From positions 24,038,725 to 24,102,724 of the forward strand of contig NC_135555.1 in assembly GCF_964340395.1 (NCBI RefSeq): 64,000 nt of DNA, given 5' to 3'. Below are positions 1-22,675 of the stretch, piece after piece. The notes beneath the pieces were generated by a model. That model worked only from the letters and a program-made list of their open reading frames with translations. It had not been told where the DNA came from and ran no database searches. This DNA is from Glandiceps talaboti. Lineage: Eukaryota > Hemichordata > Enteropneusta > Spengelidae. The position numbers and the translations under genes were made by a program. Position 1 is the first letter of the stretch, and each line of letters opens with the position of its first letter.

Positions 1-669
1 TTTAGTACATACGTTGTCCATAGTTCTACATATGTAGTTTAAAGTTTGTTGATGTAGCTTATAGTTTAATGAATAATGTGCATTTTATTTAATTATTTTC
101 ATTAGCACTAGCTGCAACAAGGACCTTTGTTTTCATCAAGTAACCAAAGATGAACCTAAAATGGTCAATTACTGATAAAACGACATTCTATCTGTTAATT
201 AGTGATCAGTATTTCCGTTGGTGGCGTGACAAGTTTATATCTTTAGAGCGAAAGCTTGGTATTGAATCTGACGCATGATATTAAAACTGCACTAGTTTAT
301 ATCTGTAGAATCATTTTTCGATCAAACACCTTGCCTGTTCACTTATTGCTTGAACACATCAATAATTAGACATCATACATGCTAATCAGTGTTATATCAC
401 ATTCGTAATTATTGCAGTAACAGGGTGAAATCGTGATCGCCGTTGAGGGTGCTGATGTTTGGGAGCGGACCCCAAAATTATTGTGCCATATCACGTTTAC
501 AGCAACAAAACTATGTTCACCAACAGGTTATTCAATACTGTTCAGGTTGTACGATATTACAATAAGTTACTTTATCTAACAAAACATTTCAAAAAAATGT
601 CCTAGTTCCAGCTTTAACATCTTTACTACGGATATGTATGAACAGAAGACAGATGAATTGATACATTAC
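1..669. other. Non-coding flank or last intron of the tectonin-like gene
   Basis: The last recognised exon of the minus-strand gene ends in a GT splice donor at 669-668, so a further 3' exon is expected here or beyond the window edge. A short open stretch on the minus strand, about 527 down to a stop at 366-368, contains a CYC motif and could be that exon. I found no acceptor with the required phase, so it is not called. No other structure was seen. Confidence 0.4.
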
Positions 670-1440
670 CTTTCGAAGCAGGAAGATTTCCAATTGTTAG
701 TGATATTATGGACGTTTCACTGTTTGAATCGTCTCCTTCCTGGAGAATTACAAAAGCCTCGTAAGTGATTGACAGGTCAATAATTGGCATCGAACTTTGA
801 GATACATCATAAGTGAGCTTTATCCAGGATCCTTCTATCGTCTTTTTCACCATCAGATATCCATTGTGAATACCAATAATGACACCATTCATTGTTGCCT
901 TCACCTTTGAGGCACTGCCACTATTAGCATTCGGCAGAGGTTCGCTCCATTGCATATATAAATCATAACGAACAACCAAATTTCTGCCAGTGTCAAGTCC
1001 TATAAGTGTACCATTTTCTGTAACACTGATATCAATCACACAGCAGCTATTAGGTAAAGTGTCAGACCAACCATTACCATCGAGTGCTATTTTCACAGAT
1101 AGGGTATAGTCTTCCAAAACAGCGAGGAGCGAACCGTCAGGTAGAACCTCAATATCAATGATACAACAAGTGTCTTCCAGGGGTCCTGTGTATTCATAGA
1201 CACCTCCACCTACTGATCGGCCTGTGTATAAACTGTTGTCATATCCCACTGCGAGGACATTAAGTATATTCATTTGACCACTAAGATACTGACTTGCTAA
1301 ATATTGCGTAGTGGTTGTCAGGTATGGATGGTTTCCATTATTGTCTGTAAAAACGATCGAAGAGATGTTTTCAATTCCTGCAGATAACAAAGTGCATGGA
1401 TGAAACAGTGGATACATATTTAAAGCATTCAATCTGCTAG
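670..1440 (-). CDS. Tectonin-like repeat exon B
   Basis: The 771-bp open exon contains repeats with TCCIIDIEVLPDGSLLAV, NSCCVIDISVTENGTLIGL and QWSEPLPNANSG. The donor AAAG|GTAATG is at 669-668. The acceptor chosen (GCATAG at 1442-1441) is the only nearby one that gives the right phase; the stronger TTTCAG six bases upstream would run into a stop. The exon ends in phase 1, so coding continues in an exon not identified here. Confidence 0.6.
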
Positions 1441-4400
1441 CTATGCTGAAATACGGCGACCTGATTTGCCATGTATATATTTAACAAATTATTTCATCAA
1501 ACCCACCACAAGTCATTATCTTTGCCTTTATCAATATCTTTGAATGCGCGAGGAAGTTTCCATGCTTTGTTCATTGCATAATTCTGTATCTTGTCATTAA
1601 TAACTATTTTAATATTAATTTGCTCTCATATTTGGGCGCTATACTCGTACACCTTACCTTCATGTCCATTTGTTACTGACCCACTAACACCTGCGTTAGA
1701 CTCGGACCCTCTTCCAGTACCTGTATAAAGAGAAAAGAACGACCATACATGAATACAACTTTGAAATTTCAGACACTGTAACAATCATGCACTATATTCG
1801 TTTACGTATTCGTTTGCTACAGGAAACGAGACGCAACCGGGTTCTGGCCTACTTGTTGTTCTTGCTGTTCAAGTTGCCGGTTCGAACTGTATGCAAAGTT
1901 TAAGGGCTTCCATCCATAAAAATACATGTAAACAGAATGCCTTCCGTAAGGGCAAACTTTTAGATTGTTGTTCCTTCATGTTGTGTGGCAAAGAAAAAAC
2001 TATGCACTACCAGACATCAAATTGTATATCCATTAGTTACTACCTCAAAATATTCTGTGTTGTTTCAATCACTATGAACCCACACTGCCGGTCATAAAAC
2101 CCACACTGCTTTCGCAACTTGCTAGGTCAGATTGAAATCTGTACGAAATACAGATCACATAAGTACATAATAGATTTGGCACAGATGATGCATATAATCT
2201 AAATAAAATGTATACACTGTATGTGCCGATCAATACATAATATCAATACATAATAAGAAAGAAATGGAAGTAGGCCCGTTGCCCCCCCCCCCCCTGGTCA
2301 TTTTGCCCCAGCTGAATCGAATGTAATGTGAAAAACTGTAAGTTTTCCACATATAATTTCTCAATTATCTCTCTGGGGATCTTTCGTAAATAATAAATAC
2401 CGAAGCTGAATGACAAAATACTCTTATTCAACGTCAATAATACTTTAAAAATATGTAAATGATAATTCACGCAGATTTTTTATGGATTATAATGTTGACA
2501 TGACAACTTAAATAACAATATTTATCGCACGATTCAAATGTCAGAAATTATAGCGAATTAGGGAATGACCCATTGATCTGTTTGTTCCAAAGAAATTTTG
2601 TGTTCAATACCATGGATACTTTACCACAGATAATATAAAAGATTCCAATGCTAATTTGGGGTGTCATTACATGAAGGCAGTGATGAGAACATAACAAAGA
2701 TCAGTCTGCGATTTGTCCATTGGCTAAATTAATCATCATTGACAGTGACAAGTTGCGTTAAAACAAAGAAGAAGTTCTCTTTGATAAGAATAGAGCATTT
2801 TATCAAAATGAAAGGTAACAAGATTGCCCACAGATGCGGTCTAATTTATAGTGGTACTGAATGGCCAACATGCAATGAGATAGTTTGGCCAATATTCAAA
2901 TTAAGCTAGCACAGGTCACACAGTGCCAAGAGTTTGCATACTTTTGCCTACTGATGATATAATTGCCGAAACATAAATGTGCAAATATCTAATTAAAACT
3001 AAAATCTACAATATTTTCATGACAGATGTGCTTTGGTATCACAAAGTATGTACCAAATTATATTAAATTTGAATCATGCATTCTTAAGATATAGACTAAT
3101 TACCAAAAACAATTAGTTATGTAAAGCACTAATTAATATTCATGGCACGTTTACCAAAACCTAATCAGTTCTAGCCAATATCTGAAAGAATATGTGCACC
3201 AAAGTTCGTTTGAATTGAGCCAGCCGTTTTTGCGAAAATGATATATAACCTAAAGGATAGCCATAAAAATATATATTAGGGAAGTAAACATATATTTAGA
3301 CCTAGTTTGCATATCACTGTCATGATCAATTCATAGTATACACCCCCTATGACATTCCCATCAAATCTCAGACTAATTTGCCAAGTAGTTTTGGAGTTCA
3401 AGTGTTTTACCAAAATCACATTTTTAACCAGAGAGAGAGAGAGAGAGAGAGACCACATTTCACCCTGCCTATAACACTACTGAACCTAATCAGTTGTGCT
3501 AAAAATGAAGGAATAATCAATATGATAATTTATTCAAAATATATGCTTTGAGGAGATATACCTACCACAACCTTACTTCCCTCTCGACCACATTGAGATT
3601 AAACTAGATCACATTGCACAATCTTTCAAGCAATATTAAATTAGTACATTGCCATTTAAAATCAAGAATCTATGTATTCAACTTCCTATTCCCAAAGTCA
3701 AAGTTGTAATCTAGCTTAGACTTAAAAATAAGGCAACGTCATACCATAAGGGTTACTGGCACCGAACTTTTCTGAATTGATTATTGACATTATGGGAACA
3801 TTGAATTTACCTGTAACAGCCACAGTGTTCAATCCTACAGTACCGCTGCATATTGCAATAGCACCCAGATCATTCTCTGGCTCTAATCTCACGAAAGTAT
3901 TATCAGTATCCATTATAGTAAAGTCCAAAAGTGTTCGACCCTGAAAATCAGCATTGGTCGATCCCCAGAAATTATCACCCCCAGCATGGAAAAGGATGTC
4001 GTTACCACTGAAGGACAATGCCAACAGGTGAATCTTAGTTAACTCAATAGTTTTAACCGGGCCACTACCGGGAATTGGTTCAGACCAGACGCCATTGATA
4101 TCTTCTCGAAATATTAACATGTGTCGTTCATTTAATGCAAAAATTGTGCCTTCTTCAGAATCACCGGTTACTGATACCACGCAGCAACTTCCAGATATGA
4201 CAGACCATTCGAAGGTTTCAAATCGCATTATCTGTAACTCGTAACTTGCACTAATACCAAGTAGGGTACCATCGGCCATAATGTCTATGTCTAATGTCGC
4301 TGATGATAGTTCAAATGGACCATGCATTTTCAGATCATATGGTTCATGAAAGTATCCAAAATACATCTCTGTGGTGCTTCCAGGCAACATCGCAATATCA

Positions 4401-6843
4401 GTGTCTGTGGGAATACTAGCTTGTCTGGATATTCTTCTCTCATTGCCCTTCTGCAAACGCTGTTTTTCTGAAAGTAGAATCATGTACTAAATATAAACTA
4501 ATTACATTCCGTAATGATAAAAAGAACACTTTTTGATTGTTGTTCATTTACACATTGTCAGTACATGAAATTTCAACAATATGAAATGTGAAAAAATACA
4601 CCTCCTATTTGTTGATTGTCATTATGCAAATTATGTTAGCCATGTCCATTAATTATATCAACGATACTTGTAAGTCATAATATCATCAGCATATCCGCCA
4701 CATTTCATAATATCATCAGTATATCCGCCACATTTTATGATATTTTGGGCAACAATGTATCCTAGGATTTGTAAACAATGTATCCTTGGATTTGTAGATA
4801 TCGCTAGGTGCCGGTCATTTTTCACTAGCGCGGTTTGGTGGGAGGTAGGTGACTTGGATTTGAACATGGGTTTCTCATGCTGACCCTCCCAGCTCCGTAG
4901 ACTATAGTCATACCTGTCTTTCCCCCAGATAAAAAAATAAACCCCTTTTGAATTTCGACTTGCAAACTCAATCATACAGGTACTCTTCAATGACAACTCA
5001 AAAATCATGAAATAGATGATAATTTCATTAAACAAGTGATAGTTTTTTCAATAAGGGGTTTTAGCATCTGAGGAATTTCCAAAATCCTTGCGAAATTTGA
5101 AAGGAATATTGCATAGTCAATAGTACAGCTCATTTCGGTCGGATCTCTGTTTTACTCTCAAATTTGAAATCAAATCTTTATCTCGTACTGCAGATTCCAT
5201 AAAGTACTATATCAATACGGTTCCTTTCTTTACTGTAGGAAATTTAAATCACAAAGTCGGACTCAATGCGTGAGCAACGCATTTATCTGTAGAGTTTTCA
5301 ACTCACTATAACTATGGGTTAATAAAACTTATACCAATCGCATGTCGGGTGTCATAATCTCTATCATTCTCTATTTATTCACGATTCCACGCTCTCAGAC
5401 ACAATCTCTCATTCTGTGATTTCCTATTCCGTCACTGCAATATGTTACCATATCTTGTTCGAGTAGGATTCCCTTCAATCTAACAAATCAGTTTAAAGTT
5501 TCCCTTCGAAAAAGGTCTCGTATCATCTCCACGTCATTTTTGTAACTACTTTTCCTTCTCGTTCAATAGTATATAGTATTATTTGTTACTCATCCAGCGG
5601 CGTTGTTTTTCTTCTTCTTAAGGTTGTCAATAATACTTCGTAAAGTTTATACTTTATGCTATTACGCACATAATGGTCCTTTATCCAAGTTTGGTTCTTC
5701 CACCACTGTAACAAATGGGTCATTGACTCGCTACTCACAGTCTCACGTCAACCTCTAATGTTATAACGTTACTTTTTCACCAGTGTTACTCTTTGATCTC
5801 CGCACCTAGCTGACAGATCATTTAACTATACTAGAATCACTCTCATATCTCCAATTGTACTCGGGATCACTGGGCCTTTAGGGAATTAACTCAGACTGCA
5901 TACAATGTTCATGGTTAACTTTCAATCATTTTAGAAGTAGCCACGGAGCAGATCGAAGCTCTTAGTCTGGCCCCAGCTGTTTCATTCAGCTCGCTCCTTT
6001 CTAAAATGAATCTATACTCTATTCCAACTTTAAGTTCTTATAAACATAAATTATACAATACTCAAATGATTGCATGATAAAATCATCAGCACCATAAATG
6101 AAAAAAGCGACGTGCTGCTGCCTTAATTTAATGCAAATTATATAGACAATTATGGTATATATTACTTCAAGTGTTCCACAAACTGAACATCACGTTTTCG
6201 ATACGAGTAATAAACCCTGTATATAAATCCTCTATATTTCAAAAAGGTTTACGTAACACAACAAGTATTCATTATTATTAAGTAGTATTTTGTCTATAAA
6301 TCTTGAATTTACCACTACAAATATTATATGTCAAAGGTAGGCCAACTAACGCAACACAATATTTCATACATTGATAAGATCTAAAAAGGTTTCTAAAATG
6401 TCGAGTAAATACCCTTTCATTAATTAATTGCATAATTATTTCCTTGTGAGAGTCATTAAAACAAATGTATTTTTAACTGATGGGGGAGGGACATGTTGAT
6501 CTAGATATTTGTAGATAGTGTGTACATGTGCCATTGATCATTTTGGAAAAGAAAATGATAGAATGAAACATATTCTCATAACACATATCTCTAGATACAA
6601 AACACAAGATCGCATTACAAAAGTCCCGTGGGCTGGGTGTGGCACCAGGTCAAAGTCTGTACTTTTTGATGGGTTACAATTTTGTAAATTGTCGACTAGT
6701 ATAGTCAAAGTGATTGTAAAGTCATCCCTACCATCAAGTATACGTTTGTCGTCGCTGAAATCGTCGATGTTGATAGGATTTGATAAGACTGGTGTGGAGT
6801 AGTGTAATGCCAGTGTAAACATCCACAATAACGCTATATCCAT
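670..6843 (-). CDS. Secreted tectonin-like repeat protein, 3' end incomplete
   Basis: Proposed exons in transcript order are about 6843-6678, 4467-3745, 1720-1658 and 1440-670, at least 574 residues. The first exon encodes a signal peptide (MDIALLWMFTLALHYSTPVLS), so the product should be secreted. The two large exons each contain several repeats of roughly 40-50 residues with the pattern W-S-x-x-x-P-x-S-C-C-V-I-D-I followed by D/N-G-T-L-I-G, which resemble tectonin/beta-propeller lectin repeats. A 21-codon Gly/Ser/Asn-rich exon links them. Phases match: the exon ending at 3745 leaves one base, the 63-bp exon starts with two and ends with one, and the 1440 acceptor supplies two. The donor at 669 shows the gene continues. 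Membership of the tectonin family is inferred from repeat pattern only; a binding target cannot be named. Confidence 0.6.
1658..1720 (-). CDS. 63-bp linker exon of the tectonin-like gene
   Basis: It is flanked by a good acceptor (TTTCTCTTTATACAG) and donor (GAAG|GTAAGG). Only one frame is open, coding TGRGSESNAGVSGSVTNGHE, a small polar linker. The start and end phases agree with the exons on both sides. Confidence 0.55.
1721..3744. other. Intron of the tectonin-like gene with repeats
   Basis: It holds a C homopolymer near 2282-2294 and an (AG)n run at 3431-3451. A dispersed repeat at about 3085-3243 is also found at 48538-48697. In both places it is followed by a microsatellite. No coding signal was seen on either strand. 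Confidence 0.4.
3745..4467 (-). CDS. Tectonin-like repeat exon A
   Basis: The acceptor is TTCTACTTTCAG just above 4467 and the donor is TATG|GTATGA at 3744-3743. The 723-bp exon is fully open. It starts with a basic stretch (KQRLQKGNERRISRQ) that could be a processing site, then gives repeat units with DGTLLGISASYELQIM, SGSCCVVSV and NGVWSEPIPGSGP. The paired cysteines and W-S-P spacing match exon B, so the two exons are paralogous repeat blocks. Confidence 0.65.
4468..6677. other. Intron of the tectonin-like gene
   Basis: The sequence is AT-rich with a local duplication near 4672-4735 (two copies of a segment with ATATCCGCCACATTT) and nothing else recognised. Confidence 0.35.
6678..6843 (-). 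CDS. Signal-peptide exon of the tectonin-like gene
   Basis: An ATG at 6843-6841 opens a hydrophobic leader, MDIALLWMFTLALHYSTPVLS, followed by an acidic segment (NPINIDDFSDDKRIL). A donor at 6677-6676 (T|GTAACC) leaves phase 1, matching the acceptor at 4468. A second phase-1 donor (A|GTACAG) would end the exon at 6663. An in-frame ATG lies 24 bases upstream, but the leader is cleaner from 6843. Assignment to this gene rests on strand, order and phase. Confidence 0.45.
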
Positions 6844-9030
6844 CCTTTCGTTCTTCAACAATGACATCTGTCAATGAAAATAACACGTTAAATTGAATTG
6901 ATTTGAAAAATAATCGTATCATTATAGTTTATCGTGCAGTGATAACGTGATAAACTTTCCACGACAATGAGAGCAAACGTTAGACAATTTACTTTAAGAC
7001 AGAAAGTGAAGGGACATAAGACATTTAGTGCATACATATCAAATACTTTCCATGAAGACTACAATAGTCAATTATTCGATTCTCTTTGTGAAAATACACG
7101 CTCAATATTTTGTCTACAACAAGTTTTATTTTGCCGTTGTCACATATTTTCTGTAGGGATTGAAGGTCCTATCTAAATGCCATATAACAGTTAGGACATG
7201 TTATCAAAACCACATGGGGACAATAGATGTAATTGACTTGAATGTATATATGTGATTGTAGAAGTGAATCTCCAATCCATACTGTGTCTAAATAGTGTAG
7301 ATATGCGTGGCTATCGTTACCCCCCCCCCTTTCCAATTAAGATACTTTCAATCTTTAAAACTTGTCCAGAAGAACCGTGAGAAAGTCACGGAGGATGCAA
7401 AGAATTAAAGTAATACTTGCCTGTCACGTGACATATCCTGGTCACACTCTTCCGTGTAGAGAACAAAATACAGTATAGTGATGTGAAGTAGAGGATATTT
7501 GTACAAAGTGACCACACCCATTTAGTGTAAACTGACGTTGTATGCACCTACCATCTGTTAATTTATTCATTTATTAACATCAATATCGAAATCATACCGA
7601 AGTATTATTCAGAACACTCCGAGGGAAATACATTTCATTACTTAAGATTGCTACTAATTTGGCTCTTGAAATTATTGCATGCCCTTACAGAGGAAGTGAA
7701 CGATTTACCCCAAAAAAACATACATGTTTCAGTGTATGCACACACAAAAAAAACAGCTACCACTCATGGCCTTTGAGGTTGTCGACGATTGTACTAGCAA
7801 GGGAACCAAGGGGTTACATTTATTCTAAAATGCCCGGAAGAGTATAAAAATACCATGTACATATAATCTTTCTACAACATCTGGTGTGTTAGAAGTGCTT
7901 TTGCCCAAGCTTTGCGACTTGCAAAACATCTAAAATCTACCCACCCAGTCTCTAAACAAATTGTGATGTTTCACCGTGAAGAGTACCAGGTTAAATCCAC
8001 ACTGCAAGCACGTACGATACATTCATTTATTTATATTGTTGGTATTGCTGGCTAAATAAAAGAGATTGTTCTGCTGTTTAATTTCTTTCCCTGGTAAAGG
8101 ATAACTTATAATCTTCTCTTCCAACGATATATTTTTATTCAGTTTGTTTCATTAGTTCACTTCTACCAATTCCCGTTATATAAATACAAATATCTGTAAT
8201 TAAATTATTACCATGGTTTCAGTTACAGTGACGTTTCATTTAGTACCTCAACTTCAGAGACATTACCACACCGAATGAACAGTCAATCATATTCCGATTA
8301 GATGTAAGGATTTTCACTAAACGACACGTTGTGCACCAAATTTAGATCACTAATGGGATCATCGTGTCTTGAAGATTTCTTGTACACCTCCTTCAGAGCA
8401 GTCCACAATGCACTTTGCCTGTTGCACTGGTAGGGTGGTTGAATGTACCAATTCTTGTCCTCCGTACTTCAATAGAGATACCCATGACCTAAATTTCCCT
8501 CAAGGGGATACAGATATACTTTGTAGTTATCACACTCTGAAAATTTACTGTGTCCTCAGTTGTAATTCGTCAAAATTCGTAAAAGATTCAGAGCACGGTT
8601 AGCCAGTACTGCGTTCCAATCGACGCCCTCTATGTGTCAAAGGTTGACACTCTCAGAAAACTTAGTAAATATATATTTTATGTTACTAAACTTAGAAAAG
8701 ATGCTACTAGAAACTCTGAGATTCAAAGGGACTGACAAATTTGACATTTTCTGGTGATCCGTTCATTTTTGTATATTTAAGGTTTGTATTTTTTTGGCTG
8801 GTGGCCAACAGTACTGAATAAACGATTGATATATTAAGAGCATTCCGACCAAATTTCAGACCAAGTTTTTGAGTTTACGGGGTTTTTTTACCAAAATTGA
8901 CACTTTTGACAAAACCCACGCACTTGTGATGCGACCATTTTGATTTCCACAATTTCCAAAATAGACACCTAACGTTATATCCCCATCAAATACATAGAAA
9001 TCAGTCAGTGGTTTTTGACCGTAAGTTGTT

Positions 9031-9085
<55 letters not shown>

Positions 9086-9837
9086 GCTTTGCTATGCCCA
9101 TAGTACTACTGAATCTCAGCTCAGCTAAAAAGAAACCCATCAAACTTTTGCCCTTATGGGGTACTTTGTACTGCTATATTTGTAGAGATTGGGACATTTT
9201 GCCCGTCATCTTTGTTTCATTCTGGTACTACATCGAAGAAGTCTCAGAGGAGACGACAGCCAATGAAAGGACTGGTCAAATCTCACCTACAGTATCTAGT
9301 GCACTTGTGGATCAAATTGGAGTGGTATACAATTCTACAACTTTAATACATCAACTTATCGACCAGTAAAGAGTGTACCACCCCACCCTACCCTGAATTA
9401 CAAACACATTCCTAGTGAAAAAGTATCATATTGACATTACTCAGTGAAATTTGGAATGGAAAAATAGACTGTCAAAAGGGTGCAATGAAAGATAAAAATA
9501 TGGTTACAAGTCAATCAATGTTTCATGTAATATTTTGAATCAATCAAACAGTTAGACACTTTGACATTAGAAATTGTACGATTACCTCATTCATTACATG
9601 ATGTATTATAAACATCAATTCTGGCTTCAACTGGGAACTAAAGGTCCGTAAAGATATCAATCGTGGTAAAATCATGTGTCTACAGTTTGGAGTAGTGTAT
9701 ACTTTAAGTATCTAGATCAAAATCAATGAAAGAAAAGTAATTCTACGCACACACACACACTCACACATGTACATGTACATGTACATGTACATGCACACAC
9801 ACAGACACGCATACTTATAAGCATATATCCACATATA
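6844..9837. other. Intergenic, between divergent genes
   Basis: This is the shared upstream region of the minus-strand tectonin-like gene and the plus-strand lectin gene, which continues beyond the LINE at 9.8 kb. It contains a C run at about 7320 and an approximately 250-bp dispersed-repeat-like segment at 8840-9030 that leads into a (GACA)n tail. I recognised no promoter element and no coding exon. Confidence 0.35.
9031..9085. repeat. (GACA)n microsatellite
   Basis: About 14 perfect tetramers directly follow a degenerate interspersed-repeat-like segment (8840-9030), a pattern also seen for other GACA tracts in this window. Confidence 0.9.
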
Positions 9838-10697
<860 letters not shown>

Positions 10698-11737
10698 CAG
10701 TATGGGCGTAGTATGTACACAGTTTTAAAAGTAGATATGAAAGTGTAAAATAGGTGTAAAAAAGTACTTTAGAATTCTCCTGCTTGTAACAGTACTAAAT
10801 AGTAGGTTGTCACGCCTCTTTCTTGATGTGGAATAGTCGGTACTACTAGTATTACATTCTTTTAATAGTTCGGGATGTCGCTCTGCATATTTTACTAAGT
10901 ATTTATTTATTTATTTTACAAAAGCGTCCTACAAAAAAAATACGAAAGAAATTCATCTTGTTTCGTTACAAAACAGCTCGTCGGCAGGATCACGGATACT
11001 TTCGTTTTTACTTTCACTTGTTGGTGTGTACGTGCAAGTCACAATATTAATACGTTGTCATCAACAATGTCATTATTGTCTTGTAAACAATCAAAGAGCT
11101 TCCTTTGTGACGTCACTAGTGTGATCGATCTTGTGAAGTTCAATCGTTATCTAGTCAGTCGATCGAGTGAATACAATGTCAGACTTTCAACTCCATGACG
11201 TATGCAAAACAACATTGCCGTCTTCTCTTCTATCTGGACAGTTCAGTTTGGGTTTTGTACTTCTTAGTTTCTTAGTGTTCCATGGCAAGACATAACGTTT
11301 TGAATGGTGGGTGCACGATCACGTTTAGACGATCTATTCGTTTGTGGAACTCAGCGACATCTTGACAGCTAGGACTATAGTTGGTATCCTATAAAAACAG
11401 AGTGTAGGTGTCATTTATGTTTACTGGTGTGGGAGCTTATTGTTACATTAGGTAACCTTGCTTATAAAACCAAATATATAGTGAGTGGGACTGCAGTCTG
11501 TAAATTGTGAGACCGTGATACTTCCATTGCACGCATTGTATGAATATGGAATGACAATAGCCATTTTCGTTGACGTGTTACGTAACATAGACAGTGGGGA
11601 TCGCACAGTGGCCGTGGAACGTTTTAACGAAGATGTAGAAATGATCATACTGTAAAGGTTACACACACGAACAGTCGACCATCTCAATGAAAACATCTGT
11701 ACCAAGTCAATGCACAGTATTCATACCTACTTCAGAT

Positions 11738-19516
<7,779 letters not shown>

Positions 19517-19848
19517 CACACTCTCTTTTCAATTATTAAAGTGGCCATATGGATTAAGATTTGGTATTTATTTTTTATTTTTAATTCATAAAACTATATT
19601 ATCATGGCTTACTACTTGAAAATCAATGTGAACTATATAGAACAAGTCTGTGTTTTTCACTCAATACATTGCAAAAAGGTAAAAAAAAACGTGTAAAATG
19701 TTAGTTATTGTAAGTACAATAACTTGCACATATATTATTTAATGTGTGCAATTTATTGAGTTACAAACAAGGACTTGGCATTTGTTGTTTCACATTTATT
19801 TTTTAAGTAGGAAACCATGATAACATTATTTTATAAATGAAAAATCCA

Positions 19849-19854
19849 AATAAA
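19849..19854 (+). terminator. Candidate poly(A) signal of the lectin gene
   Basis: An AATAAA hexamer lies 333 bases after the stop. A second lies at 20081-20086. Which is used cannot be told from sequence. Confidence 0.35.
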
Positions 19855-22284
19855 TACCCAATCCTCATCCATATGGTCACTTAACTGTTTTAATATTTAT
19901 AAGTAACGTTTATATTGTCATTTTGTACATAAACTTTATTATGATCACTTTCACCGATTTTTAGACTTCACTTTAAGTTGCTGTTGAAATATAGACTATT
20001 TACACATTGTTTACACAAATTCTTTATGTTTTTAAATGAAGCAGATGAATTTAAAATGAATCGTTGCGTATTGATATGGAAATAAACAAATTTATTTTTT
20101 TTCAAGTAATATCAAGCTGTGAAGAAATTCTGTAACGCTGCAACATACGACTTTGAAATGAAATGAACAGACAAATATGTCTTGTTTCCTTTATATGGGA
20201 ATTCAAAATTTGTGTTCTGTAGCATGAATGTAGAAATTGATCAACTGTAAAGCATAGATGATATCTTCATTGTTTACAACCCCTGACAGTCTGCTATGCA
20301 ATGAAAACTTTCTGGAAATACGTACGATGGCAAGTGTCAAACTTAAGAGACGAACGTAAGTCAAAACGGGTAAAATTATAGACATAGAGTTTAAGCTAAC
20401 ATCTCCCAGCTAGTGCACAATGGAATACCCAGCAAACACACGATTTATTTGTACATGTCTATCTGGAATCAATGTAACATATAAGTGTATACCATTCCCA
20501 GCAAATGAAAAGCAACATAAACTTATTTCTAATAATGTTACCGGTATATACACACGGTGGTATTTCTGATATAAAGGAAAAGAAATGTGCTCACTCAAAT
20601 ACAACTCTCTGACAATTATTTTGTGCTTTTGAAATTACACACGGAGTTACAAAGTTGTAAATCTGTTCGATTAGGAAGGTGTTTTGGACAACGAAAGTGA
20701 TCACATTTTGTTCAGGTTAACGTTCATTGTTGTCGCTAGGGGCGCAAGCCACTTGGGTACAACGTGCGCAGCGTGCGATAATTAACATCTACCGAATGCC
20801 AACTGATTCTCTGTTAGACCAAGTTTTCTACGCGTTTGTTCTTAGAACCAATTGAAAATAAAGAGAAACGAAACGCGCCACAGTAAAAATGTTCGCGATA
20901 AGACGATGCGTCGCAAACACACGTCAACGAATAGTTAGCCCTACGTGATCGATGAGGGCGCATAGATAGTGCAAGAATATTCGAGTACAATTATGCAGTA
21001 GATGATATCGGTATACAAAACCAACAAAGCGATGTGAAACTCCGAGGACTGTAAGAGAGTCTACGATAACACATCTAGGTCAATATTGAAGGTACAAGTG
21101 CTATACCTTTATATTGTCTATATAGAACCTGTTGTGCATGCAATATCATTACATATGTAGATAGTATGTGTACATTGAAGTAGCTATCATGAGATGATAT
21201 CTAAAAGTACCGTACCCGTATGTCAGAACCTCGCTAGCCAATTGCTATTAATATATAACCCTGGAGTTATCTTGCATCTGTCACAATATCACTTTACTGG
21301 TTTGATAAGGGGTGAGATCAATAGTTCAATGAAGGATAAAAAAACCTAAATTACTTCATGGGGGTGGGGGTTGAGTCATTTAGTTCTCATCCTACAAAAT
21401 CGATTTTACTTTTAATGGATGTGTTCTATCCCTAAATTCAAATATTTCTTTTAAAAATGACAAATTGAGAAAGGGAAATATTATTGCGGTAAATGCATGG
21501 CACTAAAATACAGTAAAGTGTCAGCAAAAGTATAGTATTTACTCACAACATACTGGTTTTATATCCGTAGCATCTCATACTACTACATACTGATTTGAAA
21601 TTGATTGTGTGGTTTGAAGCAATTTTCAATTTTGGCCAATGTAGTTAGAAGTGATGGGGATGGGGGGGGGGTCTAAGATGAGGGTATCAGTATGAACTTG
21701 TCAGAAGGGATTAATACACTTTCTATTTTGGACACTACATGTTATTGACACTACAAATCACCACATCTCATCAGATTCCAGTTTCTATTATACACTAGCA
21801 TTTGTCCGGGGGCGTTTGTCCGGGGGGGGGGCGTTTGTCCTAGAACCACACTAGGTATGACCACCTAATGTTCTCTAACATACCGGTGACTTTACTCTGC
21901 ATGCAATATTAATGCCCCTATACCAATGGAGATGAGATCTAAGGCCTAAGTATAAGAATTTAGTTTTTTCATCCTACATTGAACTATTGATCTCACACCT
22001 AACAAGTCTGTTTAACTGTTTTAAATGATTTATCAGTTCCTTCAACTGAAATATCGTCTATTCAAAGGTTTTATGTTGTGTGTTGTTGTTTTGTTCTTGA
22101 ATGTACAGCCTAGCACATAACATGAAAGTCATGTGACATAAACAATTCAATTTCACAAAAAAAGTCACAGAACAGACTTGTCGTGTCGTGTCGTATACAC
22201 TTCTATATCCTGTAATTGAGTATATTATCAATGTGACGTCACACGCAATTTCCCTGATAAAGTCGCAAAAAATATAGTTTTTGA

Positions 22285-22675
22285 GAAAACTGTAGTTATC
22301 CGAGACCGCCGCAGTCATTTCAGGCCGCTGTAGTATTCCTGGACCACTGTAGTGACATGAGACCGCTGTAGTAAGCTGAGAAACCATTACAGTGATATGC
22401 AACCACTATAGTAGTTATCTTAAACCGCTGTAATTATCTCTGACCACTGTAGTGAGCTGAGTCCGTTGTAGGATCCGGGATTGTAGTGAGCTGAAACCAT
22501 TGCAGTTATCTGAGACGGCTGCAGTGATCTCTATTGCTATAGTGATCTGTGAACACAGTGATCTGAGACGTTTAATCTATGAGACTGTTGTGGTGATCTG
22601 AGACCGGTCTAGTGGTCTGAGACTGCTGTAGTGATCTGAGCCCAGTGCAGTGATCTCTCCGACCCAAGCGATTAC
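22285..22675. repeat. Degenerate minisatellite, about 20-25 bp period
   Basis: Some 17 imperfect repeats of the form CTGTAGTGATCTGAGACCG vary in length and base. A small satellite piece recurs at 23983-24027. The open frame across it is a by-product. Confidence 0.75.

Noticed and set aside
366-527. Possible last exon of the tectonin-like gene (minus strand)
   Set aside because: No acceptor gives the two starting bases required after the donor at 669.
22058-22402. 114-codon minus-strand frame
   Set aside because: It overlaps the degenerate tandem repeat and shows no domain.
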